A stretch of 12,074 nucleotides of DNA from Acidobacteriota bacterium (lineage in GTDB: Bacteria > Acidobacteriota > Polarisedimenticolia > J045), in contig JAJRXN010000178.1 in the NCBI GenBank assembly GCA_024276295.1, positions 1 through 12,074 of the forward strand, in the 5' to 3' direction. Positions 1 through 5,135 of the stretch are shown piece after piece. Position numbers and translations under genes: made by a program. Under the pieces are notes generated by a model that was given only the letters and a program-made list of their open reading frames with translations, did no database searches and was not told where the DNA came from. Position 1 is the stretch's first letter. Each line of letters begins with the position of its first letter.

Positions 1-1281
1 CCGGCGCGTCTGGGCCAGCTCGGCCGCCCGCGCCCGCTCGCGTTCCGCCGCCTCCATCGACGCGGACAGCCGGGCCTGGAGATCCGCCCGGGCATGGAGC
101 CGCGCGTACACCTCGCGCTCGACGCCGACCGCCCGTTCGCGGGCCGCCCGGTAGGTCTCGCGGGCGGTCTCGGCATCGCGCCGGGCGGCCTCCAGCCGCT
201 CGTCGAGCACGCCGCCCAGCCGCTCGAGTTCGCCGAGTTCGGCCTCGACGCGTGCGATCACGGCCCGGCGCGCCTCGCGATCCTCCTCGAGGCGCCGTCG
301 CTCGCCCGCGCGCCGGTCGGCCTCCTCGCGCAGGCTGCGCGCCCGCTCGATCGCCGCGTCGCGCTCGCGCTCGAGCCGGCCGGCCTCGAGTTCCGTCTCG
401 TGGATCGCTTCGATCGCCCGGTCGCGCTCGGCTTGGCTCGTCTCGACCGCCTCGCGGGCCTGCGCGAGAACGTTCTCGAGCCGATGGCGCTCGCGTTCGA
501 GATGCTCGACTTCGCGCCGCGCGACGCCGAGCAGCTCGCCGAGGCTCGCGACCCGTCCGGCCAGCGCCCGGTGACGCCGTGCGTACCACATCGAGCGCAG
601 GTCGCCGTACTCCTCGTCGAGCCGGCGCGCACGGCGGGCCATCGATGCCTGGCGCTGGAGCGAGCGGCGCTGCCGCTCGAGTTCGTGGACGATGTCCTCG
701 ACGCGCAGCAGGTTGGCCTCGGTCGCTTCGAGCTTCATCTCGGACAGCCGCCGTCGCTGCTTCTATCCGGAGATCCCGGCGGCCTCTTCGATGAATGCGC
801 GCCGCTCCCGCGGCTTGCTGACGACGAACGCCGCGACGCGGGCCTGGTCGATGATCGCGTACGTGCGGGCGCCGGCACGAATCTGCTCGAGGATCGCCCG
901 GATGTCCTGGAGCCGCGCCTTGCGGCCGTCGATCAGATACTCGCTCTCGCCGGTGCGGAACAGCCGGCGCGTCATCGTCACGCGCGTCCGCCCCTCGCCG
1001 AGCACGTCGGCCCCATCGCGTGCGACCAGGTGCAGCGTGACCTCGGCCAGACCGCCCGGACCGCGCTCGCTCGTCCCCGCGAAGATGACGTCTTCCATGC
1101 GCGAGCCGCGGAGCGCGCGCGGCGACTGCTCGCCGAGGGCCCACTGCACGGCGTCGACGACGTTCGACTTGCCGCAGCCGTTGGGGCCGACGACGGCGGT
1201 CACGCCATCGGGAAACTCGACTTGGGTCTTTTCGGGAAAGCTCTTGAAACCGTTGATCTCGAGCCGCACGAGCCGGAGCAT
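1..1281 (-). CDS. smc: Chromosome segregation ATPase SMC, N-terminal part, interrupted by an in-frame TAG and cut by the window edge
   Basis: SMC dimers use an ABC-type ATPase head and a long coiled coil to condense and segregate the chromosome with ScpA/ScpB. Seen: start MLRLVRLEINGFKSF, Walker A GPNGCGKS at residues 32-39, then the head segment ending in FIEEAAGISG at residue 172. The next codon is TAG (763-765). Downstream the same frame reads KQRRRLSEMKLEAT and then heptad-rich coiled coil with no further stop to base 1, about 254 codons. The family has [GK]YK here, so TAG replaces a tyrosine codon by one base. ATG 1281 is preceded by AGGAGG with a 12-base spacer. The hinge and C-terminal head lie outside the window. 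Either the gene is broken, the base is a sequence error, or the codon is read through. The family assignment is very secure; functional status is unknown. Confidence 0.93.
763..765 (-). other. In-frame amber codon at the conserved SMC tyrosine
   Basis: The plus strand reads CTA, giving TAG on the coding strand between SGI-SG and KQRRR of smc. Changing base 763 to G or A would give TAC or TAT (Tyr) and restore a continuous SMC frame. The next in-frame ATG downstream is at 738 and has no evident ribosome binding site. Confidence 0.9.
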
Positions 1282-1293
1282 GTGGTCGTCGTC

Positions 1294-1299
1294 CCTCCT
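1294..1299 (-). promoter_or_regulatory. Shine-Dalgarno sequence of smc
   Basis: AGGAGG on the minus strand lies 12 bases before ATG 1281. The spacing is a little long, but no other in-frame start fits the SMC family N-terminus. Confidence 0.5.
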
Positions 1300-1311
1300 G
1301 GGTTGTCGAAG

Positions 1312-1377
1312 TCTCCGTCCCGGGCGCCCGGACCGGCGCCGGATTCTACCAGCCGCTGGAAGGCCTCTCCGTCCCGG
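1312..1377 (-). repeat. 12-base direct repeat flanking the smc promoter
   Basis: TCTCCGTCCCGG (plus strand) occurs at 1312-1323 and 1366-1377, 54 bases apart, about five helical turns. On the coding strand it reads CCGGGACGGAGA, once upstream of the -10 candidate and once in the leader. A third partial copy, GGACGGAGAG, lies just before the lolA start (about 3858-3867). It may be an operator; it partly resembles a Shine-Dalgarno sequence, so a regulatory role is inference only. Confidence 0.45.
1343..1351 (-). promoter_or_regulatory. Probable extended -10 promoter of smc
   Basis: The minus strand reads TGG-TAGAAT, a TGn extension plus a hexamer matching TATAAT at 5 of 6 positions, in an otherwise GC-rich gap. 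It would start transcription roughly 50-55 bases before ATG 1281. I see no convincing -35 box, which is compatible with an extended -10 promoter. It is bracketed by the 12-base direct repeat. Confidence 0.4.
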
Positions 1378-1395
1378 ACACGATCATGCGCCGCG

Positions 1396-2424
1396 TCAGC
1401 GATCCCGCTGCAGCACGAGGTCGGGGAACCTGGCCAGCCAGCGGCGATACGGACTGTCCGGAAACCGCGCGACCATCGCCCGCGCCGCCTCGGCGCGCTG
1501 CTCGGCGAGCTGCCGCGTGCGCGCCAGGCATCCGCGCATCTCGAGGGCGCGGTGCAGGGCCGCGAACTCCCGCCTGTCGAACGGCTCGCCGCTGACGATG
1601 CGTTCGATCAGCGCGCGTTCGGCCGGCTTCGCCTCGCGGTAGAGATCGATCCACGGCAGCGTCATGCGCCCTTCGCGCAGATCCGAGGCGACCGGCTTGC
1701 CGAGGGTCTCGGCATCGGCGGTCAGGTCGAGCAGGTCGTCGACGAGCTGGAAGGCGACACCGAGCGACATGCCGTAGCGTGCCAAGGCGTCTTCGGTCGC
1801 ACGGTCGGCCCGCGCGAGTACGGCGGCGACGCGACAGCAGGCGGAAAACAGCCAGGCGGTCTTGCGCTCGACGATGTCCAGGTGCTGCTCTTCGGTGACG
1901 TCGGTCCGCCCGCGCAGATGCGAGGCGACGATCTCGCCTTCGATCATCCGTTCGGTCGCCTCGGCGAGGATGTCGATCAGCCGGATCTCGCCCGCCTCGA
2001 GCGCCATGTTCATCGACCGGATGTAGAGGAAGTCGCCGAAGAGCACCGTGCGCTCGTTGCCGAAGACGCGGTTGGTCGACGGCCGGCCGCGCCGGGTATC
2101 CGCCTCGTCGATGATGTCGTCGTGGACGAGCGTGGCGGTGTGGATGAACTCGAACACCGCCCCCATCAGCACGTCGTGGTCGCCGCGGTAGTCGAGCAGT
2201 CCCGAGGAGAGCAGCACGAGGATCGGCCGGATCCGCTTGCCCCCGGTCTCGTTGACGTGACAGCCGAGTTCGGCGATCGGCGGGTAGTGCGAGCGGAGGT
2301 TCTCCTGCAAGGTCGCCTCGACCCGGGCGAGCTTGTCGCCGACCAGCTCGAGCAGGTCGGTCATCCCGCTCACCGCCCCGAGGGGCTGGGACGAGGGAAC
2401 CGGGTTGTGCAGGCTCTCGCTCAC
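1396..2424 (-). CDS. Long-chain polyprenyl diphosphate synthase (IspB/heptaprenyl type)
   Basis: A trans-prenyltransferase that adds isopentenyl units to an allylic diphosphate, usually making the C35-C50 side chain of menaquinone or ubiquinone. Seen in the 342-residue product: GGKRIRP (61-67), first Asp-rich motif DDIID (102-106), second motif DDLLD (229-233), and GKPVASDLREG (242-252). The residues 5 and 4 positions before the first motif are Ala and Thr, both small, which in this family permits long products; the exact length cannot be read. I chose GTG 2424 because it overlaps the upstream stop as GTGA and because the 20 extra codons are almost all G/C at position three. ATG 2364 (MTDLLEL) is the alternative and leaves a complete domain. 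It lies upstream of smc with a 114-base gap. Family call is secure; the quinone role is inferred. Confidence 0.93.
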   Translation of the reverse strand: MSESLHNPVPSSQPLGAVSGMTDLLELVGDKLARVEATLQENLRSHYPPIAELGCHVNETGGKRIRPILVLLSSGLLDYRGDHDVLMGAVFEFIHTATLVHDDIIDEADTRRGRPSTNRVFGNERTVLFGDFLYIRSMNMALEAGEIRLIDILAEATERMIEGEIVASHLRGRTDVTEEQHLDIVERKTAWLFSACCRVAAVLARADRATEDALARYGMSLGVAFQLVDDLLDLTADAETLGKPVASDLREGRMTLPWIDLYREAKPAERALIERIVSGEPFDRREFAALHRALEMRGCLARTRQLAEQRAEAARAMVARFPDSPYRRWLARFPDLVLQRDR

Positions 2425-3083
2425 GACGCGTCCCGCACCGGAGCACCGGCGATCACCCGGGAACCCGGGCGGGATTCGACGAGACGGCCCGTCCGGTCGA
2501 ACACGTAGCTCGCCGAGGGGTAGATCCAGGTCACCCGGCCGTCCGCGGTGGCCACCGTCTCGGGCGGCATGCCGTGCGTCCGCAGGATCCGCCCCCGCTC
2601 GGTCGCGGTGCCCCCGGCGCGGAGGATCGCACGGCGCAGCTCGCGCCAGCCGGGAGCATCCCGGACCAGCACGGTCGCGATGGCGTGGTCCTGCTCCCGC
2701 AGCGCGACGCTGACGTCGATGTCGTCGGGCGGTGCGTAGCGCTGGCGGTCCCAGCGCTCCCCGGCGAGACAGCGGACGAGCAGACGCCCTACCGCCTGGG
2801 CCCGGTCGGCCTCGAGGCGGAAGAACCCCTGGCGGTCCGTCTGCGTCCGGCCGAGTTCGATCTCCTGCGCGCCACGCGCCAGGGAGGCGAGTCCGGACGC
2901 CCGGTCGACGAGCACGACGGTCACGCCCGCCAGGGCGCGGCCATCCGCGTCGAAGACCTGGCCGTCGACCACCACCGGCTCGTCCGCCGCCGCAAGAGAA
3001 AGGGCCGCCGCCGCGGCCAGCGTCACGATCACGGAAAGCCCCCTCGAAAGCCGGATGTCTCGCAAAAGGAGCGGGTTGATCAC
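2421..3083 (-). CDS. Secreted protein with carboxypeptidase-regulatory-like domain
   Basis: Specific function unknown. Seen in the 220-residue product: a basic N-terminus and hydrophobic stretch ending LSLAAADEP (about residues 17-34), a likely Sec signal peptide; then VVVDGQVFDADGRALAGVTVVLVD (35-60 region) followed by a TDRQGFFRLEA element, the usual shape of a CarboxypepD_reg/CNA-B beta sandwich. The C-terminus has HGMPPETV and a W-x-Y...YVFD segment (170-196), which faintly resembles SmpA/OmlA-type domains. Start is uncertain: GTG 3083 gives the better signal peptide; GTG 3032 has a strong AGGGGG Shine-Dalgarno 6 bases upstream. Its stop overlaps the start of the polyprenyl synthase gene by 4 bases, so the two are probably translated together. 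An envelope role is inferred from the signal peptide and the LolA neighbour. Confidence 0.75.
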   Translation of the reverse strand: MINPLLLRDIRLSRGLSVIVTLAAAAALSLAAADEPVVVDGQVFDADGRALAGVTVVLVDRASGLASLARGAQEIELGRTQTDRQGFFRLEADRAQAVGRLLVRCLAGERWDRQRYAPPDDIDVSVALREQDHAIATVLVRDAPGWRELRRAILRAGGTATERGRILRTHGMPPETVATADGRVTWIYPSASYVFDRTGRLVESRPGSRVIAGAPVRDAS

Positions 3084-3090
3084 GCCCGGG

Positions 3091-3120
3091 AGAATAGCAC
3101 CGCTTGCGAATCCTGGACAA
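3091..3120 (-). promoter_or_regulatory. Candidate sigma70-type promoter for the secreted protein and downstream genes
   Basis: TTGTCC (3120 to 3115) and TATTCT (3096 to 3091) on the minus strand, 18 bases apart, each matching consensus at 4 of 6 positions, in the AT-richest patch of the 59-base gap after lolA. The start point would fall near 3083-3085, which makes GTG 3083 nearly leaderless and gives GTG 3032 a leader of about 50 bases. Confidence 0.4.
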
Positions 3121-3142
3121 TTCCCGCGCGGCCGGCGGGGGG

Positions 3143-3850
3143 TCACATCCGCGCGACCGACCAGCCCTCGGGAATCGCGACGTGAAAGGCCCGGTCGGCC
3201 AGCGGGGTCGCCCTTTCGGCCGGCCCGAAGGCGTAGACCCAACGGCTGCCGAGCGGGTCGAGCACGACGATCTCCCGCAGGTCGAGCGTCGCCGGATCGA
3301 CGCTCACGATCACGGCGTCGATGTCGTCGCGCGGCTGGCGCGGGATCAGGCGGATCCGCATCAGGCCGTCGCGGGACGGGGCCCCGTCGTCCACCGCCTC
3401 GATCGCGAACGCCTGGCCGGGATCGAGCTGGCCGGTCAGGAGATCGATCAGCAGGTCGTCTCCACCGGTGTCGTGCCTCGTGACCTGCCGCTCCTCCGGG
3501 TCGAACAGCCACCAGCTCGTGCCGTCGAACACCCCCTTGCGCCCTTCCGGGACGTCGTAGAGCCACAGCAGCCGTCGCGGACGCTGGACGTGGATCGTGC
3601 CGGTCTCGTGTTCGTCGCTGCCGAAGGCCTCGGAAACGAAGCTCTGCTCGAACGGAACCCGGAAGGCGACGAACCTGCGGTAGCGCTCGGCGACGCGATC
3701 GAGAAGGTCCACGAGTTCGCGCGAACGCTCGAGCGCCCGGGCCGCCTCGGCGGCGCGATCGGAGCGGTCCGGACCGGCGGCCGCCGGAGCGAGCGCCCCG
3801 GACAGGGCCAGAACCGCGAGGAAGGCCGCGATGCGCGCCAGGTGGATCAC
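3143..3850 (-). CDS. lolA: Outer-membrane lipoprotein carrier protein LolA
   Basis: A periplasmic chaperone that takes lipoproteins from the inner-membrane LolCDE complex and delivers them to the outer membrane. Seen in the 235-residue product: signal peptide (hydrophobic residues 8-22, cleavage near APAAAG), FEQSFVSE (67-74), then the characteristic RPRRLLWLYDVPEGRKGVFDG and WWLFDPEERQVTRH blocks (90-126), and DPATLDLREIVVLDPLG (185-201), the usual LolA strand-turn pattern. GTG 3850 is chosen because it begins a compact signal peptide and has GGAG 9 bases upstream; the frame is open to GTG 3913, but that would put 21 extra residues before the signal peptide. Divergent from the TPR gene. No lolB, lolC, lolD or lolE is in the window. 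It implies an outer membrane. Confident at family level. Confidence 0.88.
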   Translation of the reverse strand: MIHLARIAAFLAVLALSGALAPAAAGPDRSDRAAEAARALERSRELVDLLDRVAERYRRFVAFRVPFEQSFVSEAFGSDEHETGTIHVQRPRRLLWLYDVPEGRKGVFDGTSWWLFDPEERQVTRHDTGGDDLLIDLLTGQLDPGQAFAIEAVDDGAPSRDGLMRIRLIPRQPRDDIDAVIVSVDPATLDLREIVVLDPLGSRWVYAFGPAERATPLADRAFHVAIPEGWSVARM

Positions 3851-3944
3851 CGACCGGCTCTCCGTCCGCCCCGGGGCGGGACGCGGCAGGATACCTTGGA
3901 TAGACTGCTCCACGCCCGCGAACCGAACCGAGGAGACCCTGCCG
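3851..3944. promoter_or_regulatory. Divergent intergenic region between lolA and the TPR gene
   Basis: 94 bases that must hold both promoters. A less GC-rich patch at 3889-3906 contains TATCCA/TATCCT-like hexamers on the minus strand and TAGACT on the plus strand; none has a clear -35 partner. AGGAG at 3931-3935 lies 9 bases before the TPR gene ATG, a good ribosome binding site. GGACGGAGAG on the minus strand before lolA matches part of the smc promoter repeat. Confidence 0.35.
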
Positions 3945-5135
3945 ATGGACCTCCGATTCCCTCCCGTTCTCGCTCTCGCGCTGCTGGCCGTCCCGGCGGC
4001 CGGCTCGGCACCCGCCGGGACCGGCGGGCCCGACGCCGCCCTGGCGGCGATGAGCCGCGCGGCGGAGAGCTACGAAGCCGGACGCTGCGCGGAGGTCCTG
4101 GCGGCGTTCGAGACGCTCGACGAGGCGGCGCGCGCCGGCCTCGACGGGCTGGCGCACTACCGCTGGGGGTACTGCACGGGAGCGCTGCGCCGCGGCGATC
4201 CCGTCCCGCATTACCGCGAGGCGGCCCGGCTGCTCTCGGCCGCTGCCGGGACGTCGCAGGACCTCGGGACGCACTTCTATCTCGTCAACGCGCTGCTCAA
4301 CCTCGGCCGGGCGGACGAGGCCGCGGCGGCGGCGCGGCGCGCGGTGGCGCTCTGGAAGTCGGGTCGACTGACGGTCCCGCAGGGCCGGCCGAACGCGTGG
4401 TTCCGGCTCGGCAAGCTGTTCCGCGACGCGGGCGATGCGAAAGGGGCCCTCGACCCGTTCCGGCGCGCCCTCGACGCCGAGGTCACGCATGCCGGCACGC
4501 TGCGCACCGCATACCTCGAGCGGATCGCCGACGGTGCGCGCCAGGCCGGCGACGTGGCGCTGGCCGAGCGGGCCCAGTCGCTGCTCGACGCGCGGCGGCC
4601 GGGCGACCCGAAGAACCTCGTCCGCCGGGCCCGCACGCTGCTCGCCGCGGACAAGCTCGACGAGGCCCAGGCGGCGTTCGATGCGGTGCGTCGCCGGGGC
4701 GGCGATCTGGGCATGGCCGCGCAGTACGCCTCGAGCGTGATCGACCGGATCCGCGAGGTGCGCAAGGAGGGACTCGAACCGGCCACGGCGCTGGCCGACG
4801 GCACGCCGCTTGCGGAAGTGACCGATCTCGCGGCGGCGCTGCGGGACGCCGCCGGCCGGGCCAGCCAGGCCCTCGCCGGACCGGCGGAGGAGCGCCGGCG
4901 CAGAAAGGGCGAGGGCGTCCGGTTCGTCCCGACGCCCGCCGCGAAGGCCGAGCTGCTGCTCGTCCAGGCCGAGTTCGTCGGCCTGTTGCGCGAGGCGGCG
5001 GTGCGCGGCGCCCCGCTGCGCGAGTGGGCGGTGCAGGGAGGGTACGCCCCGCTGATCCACCACCGCTGGATCAAGCTGTTCCGGCAGCGGGCCGAGCAGG
5101 CCGCCGCCACGGCCGGGGAGAAGCAGGGCGAGTGA
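3945..5135 (+). CDS. Exported TPR-like repeat protein
   Basis: Function unknown; TPR-type helical repeats usually hold protein partners. Seen in the 396-residue product: a short N-terminal signal-like segment (FPPVLALALLAVPAAGSA, residues 5-22), then helix-turn-helix units rich in Ala and Leu with TPR-like signatures, for example ALLNLGRADEAAAAARRAVAL (116-136), RLGKLFRDAGDAKGALDPFRRAL (154-176) and LLAADKLDEAQAAFDAV (232-248). Residues 315-322 are a basic EERRRRKG patch, followed by a non-repeat C-terminus with several Trp. Start ATG 3945 has AGGAG 9 bases upstream. Its TGA overlaps the mutS start as GTGA, so the two are probably translationally coupled. That pairing of an apparently exported protein with a DNA repair enzyme is odd and gives no clear clue to function. 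Confidence 0.82.
   Translation: MDLRFPPVLALALLAVPAAGSAPAGTGGPDAALAAMSRAAESYEAGRCAEVLAAFETLDEAARAGLDGLAHYRWGYCTGALRRGDPVPHYREAARLLSAAAGTSQDLGTHFYLVNALLNLGRADEAAAAARRAVALWKSGRLTVPQGRPNAWFRLGKLFRDAGDAKGALDPFRRALDAEVTHAGTLRTAYLERIADGARQAGDVALAERAQSLLDARRPGDPKNLVRRARTLLAADKLDEAQAAFDAVRRRGGDLGMAAQYASSVIDRIREVRKEGLEPATALADGTPLAEVTDLAAALRDAAGRASQALAGPAEERRRRKGEGVRFVPTPAAKAELLLVQAEFVGLLREAAVRGAPLREWAVQGGYAPLIHHRWIKLFRQRAEQAAATAGEKQGE

Noticed and set aside
763..765. General reassignment of TAG in this genome, such as pyrrolysine or Gln
   Set aside because: The hydrolase appears to use TAG as its stop, the other recognised genes contain no in-frame TAG, and Tyr rather than another residue is expected at the smc site. 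It is kept only as a check, not a claim.
94..2508. Very long plus-strand open frame opposite smc and the polyprenyl synthase
   Set aside because: It is the antisense of recognised genes. High G+C removes stops from the opposite strand, and the translation is rich in Arg, Pro and Ala with no domain.
3123..3139. GC-rich inverted repeat CCCGC/GCGGG after lolA
   Set aside because: Short stem, 7-base loop and only AATT after it; too weak to call a terminator.
3104..5131. Upstream extension of the mutS frame through lolA and the TPR gene
   Set aside because: It would add roughly 675 residues without similarity to MutS; the GTG overlapping the TPR stop explains the start.
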